Below, piece after piece: positions 1-8,031 of a DNA stretch of 41,298 bases. Below the pieces are notes generated by a model that saw only the letters and a program-made list of their open reading frames with translations, searched no databases and was not told where the DNA came from. Position 1 is the first letter of the stretch; every line of letters starts with the position of its first letter. A program made the position numbers and the translations under genes. This stretch comes from Solemya velesiana gill symbiont (lineage in GTDB: Bacteria; Pseudomonadota; Gammaproteobacteria; Chromatiales; Chromatiaceae): contig NZ_MPRJ01000009.1 in NCBI RefSeq assembly GCF_002020805.1, forward strand, positions 1 to 41,298. The letters run 5' to 3'.

Positions 1-7
1 CTCATAA

Positions 8-418
8 GTGCTTCGTCTCTTGGTCGGGAGAAGCGCCGACTCTACCAGCTGGCCCTTCAACTACCAATTGCACTTATTATCCGAAACCGCCCAGTATAGA
101 GATGAGGGGTACTGGAGCTACCCGGAATCCGGTTTTGGCGATTGCGAGGATAAAGCGCTTGAGAAACGTAGAAGACTTTTCTTGCAAGGCATATCACGGG
201 GCGCCATGCGTATAGCCCTTGCTCATCATCGCACCCATCACACCCCGCACAGCCTGCTTCTCCTTGAAACCAACCATGGCACCTATGTTCTGGATACATT
301 TACCGACAAGGTAAAACTTTGGTTTCAGACACCTTATAATTTCGAGGCAAGGGAAAAGAGCGACAGACGCTGGGAACGCTTTGACCAACAGCGTTGGCGA
401 TTTGCCGATAACTTCTGA
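8..418 (+). CDS. Transglutaminase-like cysteine peptidase (BTLCP/LapG-like), N-terminally short, possibly a remnant
   Basis: The 136-residue product carries the core of the bacterial transglutaminase-like cysteine peptidase family (DUF920, related to LapG). The catalytic cysteine lies in GDCED (Cys46), the histidine in HSLLLLET (His81) and the aspartate in TYVLDTF (Asp96). Family members are usually about 200 residues with a signal peptide; here a TAA at 5-7 sits in frame just before a GTG at 8, so the N-terminal domain is absent from this frame. The gene may begin in another frame upstream of the window, or be truncated. LapG relatives cleave surface adhesins in the periplasm, but no adhesin or GGDEF/EAL partner is visible here, so the substrate is unknown. 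The family call is fairly sure; functionality is not. Confidence 0.6.
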   Translation: MLRLLVGRSADSTSWPFNYQLHLLSETAQYRDEGYWSYPESGFGDCEDKALEKRRRLFLQGISRGAMRIALAHHRTHHTPHSLLLLETNHGTYVLDTFTDKVKLWFQTPYNFEAREKSDRRWERFDQQRWRFADNF

Positions 419-471
419 TCAGGCCATTGGAAAACCTGCATAACCAATCTCAACCAAGCATTAGCGAATCC

Positions 472-1239
472 ATGAGTTATGACCACAGCACCAAGGCTGG
501 CAACCGCGGGGTTGTCTGGAAACACTACATCCTGCTGACCGTATTGGATGACTTGGTCAGCCAGGCAGAACCTGACAGTTTCAGTTATCTGGATACCCAT
601 GCCGGTTCAGGCCTGTACCGACTGGACGACTGCTGCAGTTGGCAGGAGGGCATTGGACGGATCGACTCCCAGGTGCGGGGAGAGCACCCCTACTTCACTA
701 TCGCCAGCTCCTACCTCGATCGCGGCTATTACCCCGGCTCCTGGAGACTGGTTCACCACTATCTGAAACAACACCACATAGCCGCCAACATCAGGCTGTT
801 CGACACATCCGGGAAGGTGGCATCGGCAGTTGGCAAAGACTCCACCCTTGACCCTGAGATTGACTACAGGCCAACCGATGGATTTAAAGCCATTGGCACC
901 GGCATCAATCCTGACCTGGTCCTGATTGACCCGCCATATCGACCAGGTTATACGGCAGACAGGCAACGCACCCGGGAGGCTGCCGATAAACTCAATGACC
1001 GTAGAGTCGCATATTGTGCCTGGTATCCCTTACAGGGAGACAGCGAGCCTTTGGAGGTACCAGGCCGAACAGGCTTTGAAATTCACTGGCGTAATAAACA
1101 GACCGCTGCGAAAAACCAGATGTATGGATCCGGCGTAGTCGTCGACATGCGTTCGAAGGGGATACTGCTCTCAAGGCTTGGCGAACTCGAAAAGATTGCC
1201 GCCCTCCTCGACTCAGAAGTATTTTTCAGAAATCGATAA
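472..1239 (+). CDS. RlmJ-like 23S rRNA adenine-N6 methyltransferase (divergent)
   Basis: The 255-residue protein matches the layout of RlmJ, which methylates N6 of A2030 in 23S rRNA using SAM. The N-terminus (MSYDHSTKAGNRGVVWKH) parallels the RlmJ start around YRHxxHAGNxxDVLKH. THAGSGLY forms the SAM-binding region, YYPGSW matches the family YPGSP, and LIDPPY at residues 153-156 is the catalytic DPPY motif. The start at ATG 472 is chosen from this alignment; the frame is open to a TTG at 427, but the extra 15 residues have no counterpart. No strong ribosome binding site is visible. It is more divergent than typical RlmJ, so the target adenine is not certain. It lies 53 bases after the peptidase gene and converges on the gene at 1226-2140, overlapping its end by 14 bases. 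Confidence 0.72.
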   Translation: MSYDHSTKAGNRGVVWKHYILLTVLDDLVSQAEPDSFSYLDTHAGSGLYRLDDCCSWQEGIGRIDSQVRGEHPYFTIASSYLDRGYYPGSWRLVHHYLKQHHIAANIRLFDTSGKVASAVGKDSTLDPEIDYRPTDGFKAIGTGINPDLVLIDPPYRPGYTADRQRTREAADKLNDRRVAYCAWYPLQGDSEPLEVPGRTGFEIHWRNKQTAAKNQMYGSGVVVDMRSKGILLSRLGELEKIAALLDSEVFFRNR

Positions 1240-2140
1240 TCTCGCGCGGGATAGACACCATTGAAAGCAACTGCCTGTAATCCTCGCCAATTTCCAACTC
1301 TTTAAGATTGATGGCAGCACCGCCCTTTTTGCCCTGGTCTTCTATTTTAATCCCCATTCGATCGACACGGATTATATTCTCGAGGATCTTGATCAACTCC
1401 TGGGGCAAGGATAGATATCCAAGAATGTGTGTCAGGTAAACTTCCGGATTGCGCAGGTCCTCATCGTGGTGAATCAGCCCTGAAGTGGACTGTTGCTGGT
1501 CCTGTTTAAGTCCGACGATGTGAGCGCGCATATATCTCACGACATTGTCAAACAAGGTCTACTTCAGAGCATGCCTCACTTCCAGTTCTGTGACAGAAGG
1601 CGCCAGCAATTGATGCCCGAAAAAAGTCACACTGGTCTGTTGCACTTCGCGAAGCAAAATATCTCCCTGAATCTCACTGCCCAGCACAGTTTTTTCCTGG
1701 TACTTCAGGAAAAGAATGAAAAAGATTTCATTGGCGCCTCTATGCTCAGGGGTGATGAGGTAATCGTGCATGTCATAAAACTGATTACACAGTTCGTTCA
1801 CCTCTTCGATGCTGGAAAAAAAGGTGGAAACTTGCGGATCCTGCAGAAAGGTATCCTTTGAAATCAGCAACGCATCCGGAAGTTCATCCACCAGGTTGTC
1901 GATATGCAGCAACAGGCCCCTTGCCCCCTCCCTGAGGCGGGTCTTATATCGCGTTAACGCCCGCATCCTGGAATCGGTACGGGTGACGATACTTTCTATC
2001 GCTTCATCGAGCCTGTCCTCCTCGGCCAGACGCGCCTCACGCTTCTGGCTCTGCGCTTCCAGCAACCTCATCAGTTGATCCCACTGCTCCTGGAAATAAC
2101 CGCGTAACGAGGAAGCCTCGGCAATGCGCTTTTCTGTCAT
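1226..2140 (-). pseudogene. Unknown coiled-coil protein interrupted by an in-frame TAG
   Basis: I do not recognise this family. Reading from ATG 2140, 193 codons run to TAG at 1559-1561, and the same frame then continues without another stop to 1226 for about 110 more codons. The two halves join smoothly (EVRHALK, stop, TLFDNVVRYMRAHIV), so one gene of about 304 codons is more likely than two. A single C-to-T change of a CAG glutamine codon would explain it. The first half is rich in charged helices with probable coiled coil between residues 15 and 80. The second half could start at ATG 1531 or TTG 1555, but neither has a convincing ribosome binding site. It lies downstream of dsrS on the same strand, separated by 205 bases, and may be cotranscribed. 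Sequence error is the alternative. Confidence 0.6.
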
Positions 2141-2345
2141 ATTTCTTTATCCTTCAGATATATAACTGACCACCTTTGTTTGGCAGTCGGCATTTTTTCA
2201 AACCTAAACTGGCAACTGGATACCCTATCAGCACCAACTACCTACCCAGTAACTTTAGTATAGGAAATGAGAAGCACAGAAGCCGGAGGCCACGATCGTT
2301 TTCCGGAAGCCACAAAGATAAGATGCGAAGAGTTAGGGGTTCAGC

Positions 2346-3461
2346 TTACGCAGAGGAGGAAAGCCGGGATATTTTCTCATTGACCGGGGTCAACACCGGT
2401 TCCAGTTTTCGACGCATCAGACTGCCCATGGCCGTGCTGCCGCTGAGTACTAGACGGAGAATACCCCACCCTACCCCCGAGAGCACACGCATGGCCAACA
2501 GGTCTTGCTCCAACGAAGGCATGGCATCAAGACAAGCACGGGCCTCGTCATTCTCCAGCAGGTAGACCGGCGACTCATCGATAAGATCATCCACGGCGCA
2601 GTCAGGATCTCCCTCGGGACGAAGGAGCTTGAAGTAGTCCCGGGCAATATCCAGCGTCGTATTGACCACTTCCTGGGTAGGTGGCTTGGAGAGAATACGC
2701 TGTACCGTATGCAGAAACCCCTGGCCATTGGAAGAGCTGACCTTGATCATCAATTCAGCCAGGCGGTTACCACCTTCAGCCAGAGGCGAAAGACCGGATA
2801 TCAATTGATCATGATCGTTTCGCGCCGGTTGTTTCTCGGGCAGGTCATCAGGTGTAGCCGCAATGAAGCCGACAAGGTAAGGCGTTTTACGGGCCGATTT
2901 TTCCCAGAGGGTCTGGCGCTTCTCCTCGCTCAACAAACCCGGCTGGGCTGCCATGCGCACAGACTCCATCATGTCTTCTACATCCGTCTCGAAGGGCAGA
3001 TACTCGACCAGGTAGTCGGCCATCTCCTTGCCGATATCAGCCGCCACGATATCCCCGGTCTGTAGCATTCTGCGGGCATTTTCCGCATCGGGGGCCGCCC
3101 ACCATGCTCGGCGGGCAAGCTCAACCGTAAGGCCTTCTGCGCAGACCACGGCGAAAACAGCCTGGGGATCTCCCAGCTGGAGCAGCTGTTCGAGACTCTG
3201 CTCCTGCATCTGTCCCTGGCGGGTCCAGCGTTGTAAATAGAGTGGGTAACCCCCCGGACTGCCCAGCGCCTTTTCCGAGAGAAAGGCCCGCACTACCTTG
3301 AGATACTTCTCATCATTGCCCTCTGGATTCAGCTTGACCGTCGCCTCACCGTTCTCGAGCAGACCATACAGGGCCATGCTCGAATCATGTATCCGTATGG
3401 CCAGGGGTTTATTAGCCAACAGGACATTCAGGCGCAGGGCGTCTTCGCTGGTAAGTTCCAT
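2346..3461 (-). CDS. dsrS: DsrS, accessory protein of the dsr cluster
   Basis: This 371-residue soluble protein occupies the position of dsrS, the last gene of the A. vinosum dsr cluster, after dsrN and dsrR. Its function is poorly known; in A. vinosum it has been linked to post-transcriptional control of dsr gene products. I see no enzymatic motif, signal peptide or clear membrane segment until a mildly hydrophobic stretch near residues 325-345 (LAMRVLSGVGWGILRLVLSG), which might associate with membrane. The call rests mainly on synteny and length. A perfect hairpin lies between dsrR and this gene, which suggests that dsrS expression is set separately from dsrR. A 205-base gap without recognisable genes follows its stop. 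Confidence 0.75.
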   Translation of the reverse strand: MELTSEDALRLNVLLANKPLAIRIHDSSMALYGLLENGEATVKLNPEGNDEKYLKVVRAFLSEKALGSPGGYPLYLQRWTRQGQMQEQSLEQLLQLGDPQAVFAVVCAEGLTVELARRAWWAAPDAENARRMLQTGDIVAADIGKEMADYLVEYLPFETDVEDMMESVRMAAQPGLLSEEKRQTLWEKSARKTPYLVGFIAATPDDLPEKQPARNDHDQLISGLSPLAEGGNRLAELMIKVSSSNGQGFLHTVQRILSKPPTQEVVNTTLDIARDYFKLLRPEGDPDCAVDDLIDESPVYLLENDEARACLDAMPSLEQDLLAMRVLSGVGWGILRLVLSGSTAMGSLMRRKLEPVLTPVNEKISRLSSSA

Positions 3462-3493
3462 GGAATCCGGGAATACAGGGGGAGACTGGGAAT

Positions 3494-3523
3494 TTATCTG
3501 CGCAGCTATCGCTGCGCAGATAA
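3494..3523 (-). other. Hairpin between dsrR and dsrS
   Basis: A perfect 13-bp inverted repeat (arms TTATCTGCGCAGC and GCTGCGCAGATAA, loop TATC at 3507-3510) starts 5 bases after the dsrR stop codon on the minus strand. No T-tract follows in either direction, so it does not look like a classical intrinsic terminator. An mRNA-stabilising or processing element between dsrR and dsrS is the likeliest role; this is inference. Confidence 0.75.
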
Positions 3524-3527
3524 CGTA

Positions 3528-3842
3528 TTAGTCTTCAGTTGGGGGGGAGTAGTTGGCATCTTTGGGATTCAGGAATATGAAGCGGCTCTGGCCATCATCC
3601 ATTTCCACGAAATCCATTACTGCCTCATCGAGCAGGGGGACAGCTTCAGGACCAATCACCACATCGATACCATTGCTGTTGATCTGAATATCCTCATCCT
3701 TGGCTTCATCGAAACCCATAAGGTAATCGATGGTACCGTCCTCTTTCTCGCGGGCATCCATGCGTAATGCCATACCTTCAGTACCACCCATTCTCGCGGC
3801 AACCCGAACCTGGTCCGCGGCGAATTCAGTCATCTCGAACAT
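3528..3842 (-). CDS. dsrR: DsrR, A-type iron-sulfur carrier homologue without cysteines
   Basis: The 104-residue protein has the size and fold pattern of IscA/SufA A-type Fe-S assembly proteins (EFAADQVRVAARMGGTEGMALRM resembles the N-terminal helix and strand). It contains no cysteine at all, as reported for A. vinosum DsrR, so it cannot bind a cluster in the A-type manner. In A. vinosum DsrR is needed for normal Dsr protein production and has been proposed to act in post-transcriptional control. AGGAG lies 8 bases upstream of ATG 3842, which fixes the start. A 133-base gap separates it from dsrN, leaving room for its own control. Confidence 0.85.
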   Translation of the reverse strand: MFEMTEFAADQVRVAARMGGTEGMALRMDAREKEDGTIDYLMGFDEAKDEDIQINSNGIDVVIGPEAVPLLDEAVMDFVEMDDGQSRFIFLNPKDANYSPPTED

Positions 3843-3975
3843 GGAAAAACTCCTGAATCTGCAGCATATATGAATTTATTTACTTGACTGCAATTTACTG
3901 CCACCCTTTATTCTATCCCGAAATCCTTCTGATTATTACCCGGTAATTTAAAACCAATTACAGGCCTGCCCAAAC

Positions 3976-5352
3976 TCAACTGCCCATACAGGCCTTGATA
4001 TGGTCTACAAACCGCTGTGTCCAGCAGTTTCCACCCACATCGCGCAGATGGGTATAGCTGGCAAGAACATTCTTGTAGACCAGGCCATCATGCTGCCCGT
4101 CAATGCCTGCCCCTCTTTTGACATCGTAGGCAAACTGAACGCCCTCCCCCAGGTACTCGATGGCCGAGTAATGGAATTCGTGAGCAGCGATTTCGGGCGC
4201 CACACCGCCTTCAGGTCTCGGCCAGGGCATTTGGCTTCTCTCCTGAAGCCGCACATAGCCCCTGCCCTGGGGCTTTTCATACATTACCGTATGCCCGGGA
4301 ATTGCCCCCACCATACTGCAACGTTTCCCCTCCCAGGTCAGGCTGCGGGAGAGATACATCAAACCGCCGCATTCGGCATAAACCGGGCCACCATCATCTA
4401 TGAACCGCCTGATACTCTCTCTCATGGCGGTATTGGCTTCCAGGTCCTGCATGACCATCTCGGGAAAGCCTCCGCCGATGAAAAGTCCATCAACATCAGG
4501 CAGTTCCCTGTCTGCCAGGGCATTGAACTCGACGAGTTCCACCCCCTCTGCTTCGAGTTTTTCCAGGTCTCCGGGATAGTAAAAGCCGAATGCCTTGTCT
4601 CTTGGAAACCCGATGCGGATTCGTGTGCCGGAAAAGGCAGAAAGTTGACTGGTGCTCTCGGGCCTGTTGGGCGATGTTGCTGCAATCTCGATCACCCGAT
4701 CCAGGTCCACCTGGCTGCCAACCGCCTTGCCGAGTTGAGATATCTGCTCTCTCGCCTTCTCCACTTCGTTGCTGGGAATCAGGCCGAGGTGACGTTCATC
4801 GATTTCGATATCCTTGGCATAGTGCACTGCGCCGACCACTTTGGCATCGGTGTAGTGTTCGATTACCCGGCGCAACTTACCCTCATGCCGACTGCCACCC
4901 ACCTTGTTCAGAATCACACCCTGGATGCGCACATCCGGATCAAATGCCTGGTAACCGAGAATAAGGGGGGCAATACCGCGGGTCATTCCCCGGGCATCGA
5001 TCACCAGGATGACGGGGGCATCAAACAGCGTGGCCAAGGCCGCATTGGAGTTGCTGCCATCCAGATCAAGGCCGTCGTAAAGTCCCTTGTTCCCCTCGAT
5101 AAGCCCGATATCCGCCCCAACTATGTGCCTGGCGAACTCATCCTCGATCTCGTGCGAAGGCATGGTGTAGAAATCGAGATTAATGCAAGAGCGGCCAGTA
5201 GCTGCAGTGAGCCAGAGGGGATCGATATAGTCCGGCCCCTTTTTGAATGGCTGTACGCTCATGCCACGGGCTTTCAGCGCTGCACCCAGCCCGATGGAAA
5301 CGGTGGTTTTACCGGAAGACTTGTGAGCTGCGGATATGAAGAAGTAGGACAT
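3976..5352 (-). CDS. dsrN: DsrN, glutamine-dependent siroheme amidase (CobB/CbiA family)
   Basis: This 458-residue enzyme belongs to the cobyrinic acid a,c-diamide synthase family. DsrN is thought to amidate siroheme, producing the siro(heme)amide cofactor of DsrAB in the cytoplasm. The N-terminal half carries a P-loop (AHKSSGKTT, residues 9-17) followed by NTPase motifs (LIEGNKGLYDG). The C-terminal half is a class I glutamine amidotransferase with the nucleophile in VYAECGGLMY and a histidine in HEFHYS. The length fits the family. A strong bidirectional terminator lies between dsrP and this gene, so dsrN-dsrR-dsrS probably have a separate promoter in 5353-5460, although I could not assign one. 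Confidence 0.93.
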   Translation of the reverse strand: MSYFFISAAHKSSGKTTVSIGLGAALKARGMSVQPFKKGPDYIDPLWLTAATGRSCINLDFYTMPSHEIEDEFARHIVGADIGLIEGNKGLYDGLDLDGSNSNAALATLFDAPVILVIDARGMTRGIAPLILGYQAFDPDVRIQGVILNKVGGSRHEGKLRRVIEHYTDAKVVGAVHYAKDIEIDERHLGLIPSNEVEKAREQISQLGKAVGSQVDLDRVIEIAATSPNRPESTSQLSAFSGTRIRIGFPRDKAFGFYYPGDLEKLEAEGVELVEFNALADRELPDVDGLFIGGGFPEMVMQDLEANTAMRESIRRFIDDGGPVYAECGGLMYLSRSLTWEGKRCSMVGAIPGHTVMYEKPQGRGYVRLQERSQMPWPRPEGGVAPEIAAHEFHYSAIEYLGEGVQFAYDVKRGAGIDGQHDGLVYKNVLASYTHLRDVGGNCWTQRFVDHIKACMGS

Positions 5353-5460
5353 GAAGTGAATTCAGAGGGTTTCTTCAGAAGTGTGTTAAACAATTGTGTC
5401 GGGTTCGGTTGATTCCAAGCTCGACAACTGACTTTATAGCCGCAAACGCCGTCAAAAACA

Positions 5461-5496
5461 AAAAAAACACCGTTGGGTTACCAACGGTGTTTTTTT
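5461..5496. terminator. Intrinsic terminator between dsrP and dsrN (bidirectional)
   Basis: The arms AAACACCGTTGG and CCAACGGTGTTT enclose the loop GTTA at 5477-5480, with A-runs and T-runs at both ends, so the structure can act in either direction. It lies 20 bases past the dsrP stop on the minus strand and should end the dsrA-to-dsrP transcript, leaving dsrNRS to other transcription or read-through. Confidence 0.88.
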
Positions 5497-5516
5497 ACTT
5501 TGTATTCAGAATCTAG

Positions 5517-6725
5517 TTAGGCAATCTCGCCTTCATCCGGATCCTCAAGATTTTCAGGCAGTACTTTCAGCATTCGGGATGCCACGGCTACCAGGGTCAT
5601 GGCGATAGCAATACCTGCCACACCCAGCATGCCCTCTGCGAGTGAAGGCGTGTAGCTGGCCACGGCGCCATCGTAGAAACTGCTGCTGAGCACTTCCTTA
5701 CCCGGGAAGACGTTCATGGGGAATGCCTGTCCACCAATAACGATCACGTAAACCTGGAAGAAGCCACCGATCAGAACCAGCAGCGAAGCAGACGCAATCG
5801 CCAAGCGGGAGTGGGCAAACGCCGGCGAGTAGAGCAGGAACAGCGGGATGACTCCGCCAACCACGACCTGGCCTAGCCAGAACATGGTGGTGTAGACACC
5901 GCCATTGAGCAATACGAATGCCTCAACACTGTAATGCTGGGTAATGTAAAGATTGGTCAGGTGGTAGACCAGGGTGAAGTACAGTACGGCACCCACGAAA
6001 ACACCCAGCAGATTCTTGAGCTTGGTCATACGCAGTTCACCGATGGTACGACCGGCCCACCAGTAAGCGGCCATCAGTGAAATGATGAAGAATGCTAGGC
6101 CGAAGCTGAAGGACATGATGATGAACATCGGCGCCATGATTGCTGCATCGTAAGCTTCACGGGCGACCAGGAAACCGAAGATAGATCCGGTACCGGTGGT
6201 CAGCGCGAGACGCCAGAAAAATGCTGTAAAACCCAGGGGCTTGTAGTAAGGGGCACCGTAACGGCGATCCATCATGGCCCATAGGTAGAGGCCAACGATA
6301 GCGAAGAAACCGCTGTACAGAATAACGTTCCAGGCGAAAATCGACTTGAAGTTATAGGTGGTCATGGCCACGATCAGGCGATCCGGACGACCCAGGTCGA
6401 GTACCAGTACAGCAAGGCCGCCAGCCAACAGGCCAATCGCCAACAAGCCGGAGAAGCGGCCCAGGGGCTTGTACATCGGACCGCCGAACACGGAACCGAT
6501 GGATGCGACGTTAAGTGCACCGGAAGCGGCGACGATCAAAAAGATGGCGAATACGTGCGGCAGGCCCCAGACAACCTGGTTGCTCATGCCGGTCACGTAG
6601 TGGCCGTTGTGCTCCATGTGGTAGGTCGCAGCCATACCGAGCATGATAATGAACGCAAGCAAGGCGAGTCCGCCCCAGTAACGGGGGGATTCACACCAAA
6701 GTTCGCGATAATGCATCTTTGCCAT
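5517..6725 (-). CDS. dsrP: DsrP, NrfD-type integral membrane quinone-interacting subunit
   Basis: This 402-residue protein has about ten hydrophobic segments and the pattern of NrfD/PsrC membrane subunits. In DsrMKJOP, DsrP with DsrO and DsrJ forms the module that exchanges electrons with the quinone pool across the inner membrane. The gene follows dsrO with an 18-base gap, and its stop is followed by a strong terminator. The C-terminal tail (NLEDPDEGEIA) is short and acidic. Length and position match A. vinosum DsrP. Confidence 0.93.
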   Translation of the reverse strand: MAKMHYRELWCESPRYWGGLALLAFIIMLGMAATYHMEHNGHYVTGMSNQVVWGLPHVFAIFLIVAASGALNVASIGSVFGGPMYKPLGRFSGLLAIGLLAGGLAVLVLDLGRPDRLIVAMTTYNFKSIFAWNVILYSGFFAIVGLYLWAMMDRRYGAPYYKPLGFTAFFWRLALTTGTGSIFGFLVAREAYDAAIMAPMFIIMSFSFGLAFFIISLMAAYWWAGRTIGELRMTKLKNLLGVFVGAVLYFTLVYHLTNLYITQHYSVEAFVLLNGGVYTTMFWLGQVVVGGVIPLFLLYSPAFAHSRLAIASASLLVLIGGFFQVYVIVIGGQAFPMNVFPGKEVLSSSFYDGAVASYTPSLAEGMLGVAGIAIAMTLVAVASRMLKVLPENLEDPDEGEIA

Positions 6726-6743
6726 TGAATACAGTCTCCCCGG

Positions 6744-7517
6744 TTACACGTCGGTGTAGCGAACACCGGTGTTGAGTTCAAGATCGGCACGAATCTGACG
6801 GCTGCTCTTCTCTTTAAGTGCCTTGGAGATCGCGCTGTCGGGATCTTTCATGTCACCGAAGAGAATAGCCTGGTGGCCATCCTTCATGCAGGCGTCCTGG
6901 CAAGCAGTAGTGGTAGCACCCCCATCGATGCGGGGAGCGCACATGTTGCAGGACTCGACGCAGCCCTTGCCGCGAGGTGAATTGACAACCTGCTCTGCGA
7001 TGTTGGAGTGGATGAAGGAACGCGCCTTATAGGGGCAGGCCATCATGCAGTAGCGGCAGCCGATGCAGGTGTGACGATCAACCATCACTATACCGTCGGC
7101 ACGCTTTAAAGAAGCACCGGTGGGGCAGACGTCCTCACAGGGTGGATGCTCGCAGTGTTGGCACATCATCGGCAGGTTGGTTACCACGCCGGTCTGCTTG
7201 TCCTTCAGCTTTACCTTGCGGATCCACTGGGGACGCTGGGCATTCCACATTTCGTCTGACTGATCTTCAGGCTTGCTCAGAATATCGATGCCGTTTTCCT
7301 TGTTACAGGCATCAACACAAGCGGCACAGCCGTCGGCACACTTGTTGGTGTCGATCAGCATTCCCCAGCGGGTATCGCTGGATACGCCTTCGTCGGAGCC
7401 TGCATTGGCAACGGTCAGCATGACACCCGGAGCTACAGTCGCAGCCGTGGCGGCAATCGCTGTCTTGCCCAGGAACTCACGCCGTTTCATATCGGGCTGG
7501 TCAGTGTGCTTACTCAT
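6744..7517 (-). CDS. dsrO: DsrO, periplasmic iron-sulfur protein with Tat signal
   Basis: The 257-residue product is a ferredoxin-like electron transfer subunit of DsrMKJOP. A twin-arginine signal (KRREFLGKT, residues 11-19) followed by a hydrophobic stretch indicates Tat export, so it acts in the periplasm beside DsrP and DsrJ. Several cysteine clusters typical of the DmsB/NrfC family are visible: CADGCAACVDAC, CQHCEHPPCEDVC, CIGCRYCMMAC and a later CVESCNMC group, enough for up to four [4Fe-4S] clusters. It starts 2 bases after the dsrJ stop, which implies translational coupling. Confidence 0.95.
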   Translation of the reverse strand: MSKHTDQPDMKRREFLGKTAIAATAATVAPGVMLTVANAGSDEGVSSDTRWGMLIDTNKCADGCAACVDACNKENGIDILSKPEDQSDEMWNAQRPQWIRKVKLKDKQTGVVTNLPMMCQHCEHPPCEDVCPTGASLKRADGIVMVDRHTCIGCRYCMMACPYKARSFIHSNIAEQVVNSPRGKGCVESCNMCAPRIDGGATTTACQDACMKDGHQAILFGDMKDPDSAISKALKEKSSRQIRADLELNTGVRYTDV

Positions 7518-7519
7518 GA

Positions 7520-8020
7520 TCAGTCCTCCAGAATCTTGGCGTGGAGCTGTTCGAACTCTTCAGCGGAGAGTGCAGGTGCTTCACCGTCATCAAGCATCAA
7601 ACCGAGCTTGTTCCCGCCAGTCGTCACAGAAGAGGTCATCTCCTGGGGCGTCTTGCGGTGGCACTGAAAGCAGGCAACGTTGACTGCCGTGTAGTTGTGG
7701 CAGGCTTCGCAGAATTCGCCTTCAGCAGTAACCGGTTTGTAATTGCCCTGGTCATCCTTGGAAGCGTGACAGTCGACACAACCGGAGAGGCTGTTCTTGA
7801 TGTCACGGATTCCTTTACGCACGCTCGCGTGGCGGTCGTGCTGCAGATAATCCATGTGGTTACGGCGCATATCCGCCGTCAAGGCAACACAGGCGTCCAT
7901 GGAGGCCGCCTTGGAGCCCTGGGTAACAGCTGATCCGCTATGGGCTGTCATGGCCAGAGCTGCGAACAGCCCTCCCACGAGCAGTCCGGCGAAACGCTTG
8001 ATGCCGGTTGAACTACGCAT
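7520..8020 (-). CDS. dsrJ: DsrJ, periplasmic triheme cytochrome c
   Basis: This 166-residue protein has an uncleaved or cleaved N-terminal hydrophobic segment (residues 9-28) and three heme c sites, CVDCH (81-85), CEACH (104-108) and CFQCH (117-121). A fourth cysteine near the N-terminus of the mature part (Cys44 in MDACV) corresponds to the cysteine proposed as an unusual His/Cys axial heme ligand in A. vinosum DsrJ. It belongs to the transmembrane DsrMKJOP complex and is believed to take part in sulfur-linked redox chemistry on the periplasmic side. It lies 11 bases after dsrL and 2 before dsrO. Confidence 0.95.
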   Translation of the reverse strand: MRSSTGIKRFAGLLVGGLFAALAMTAHSGSAVTQGSKAASMDACVALTADMRRNHMDYLQHDRHASVRKGIRDIKNSLSGCVDCHASKDDQGNYKPVTAEGEFCEACHNYTAVNVACFQCHRKTPQEMTSSVTTGGNKLGLMLDDGEAPALSAEEFEQLHAKILED

Positions 8021-8031
8021 TGGAGCTCCTG

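Noticed and set aside
2176-2565. Plus-strand frame of 129 codons overlapping the 3' end of dsrS
   Set aside because: It lacks a ribosome site, overlaps dsrS on the opposite strand and is arginine/serine-rich without family character.
5353-5460. TTGACG and TATAAA boxes upstream of dsrN as a sigma70 promoter
   Set aside because: The spacing is only about 11 bases, too short for sigma70; no other pair fits.
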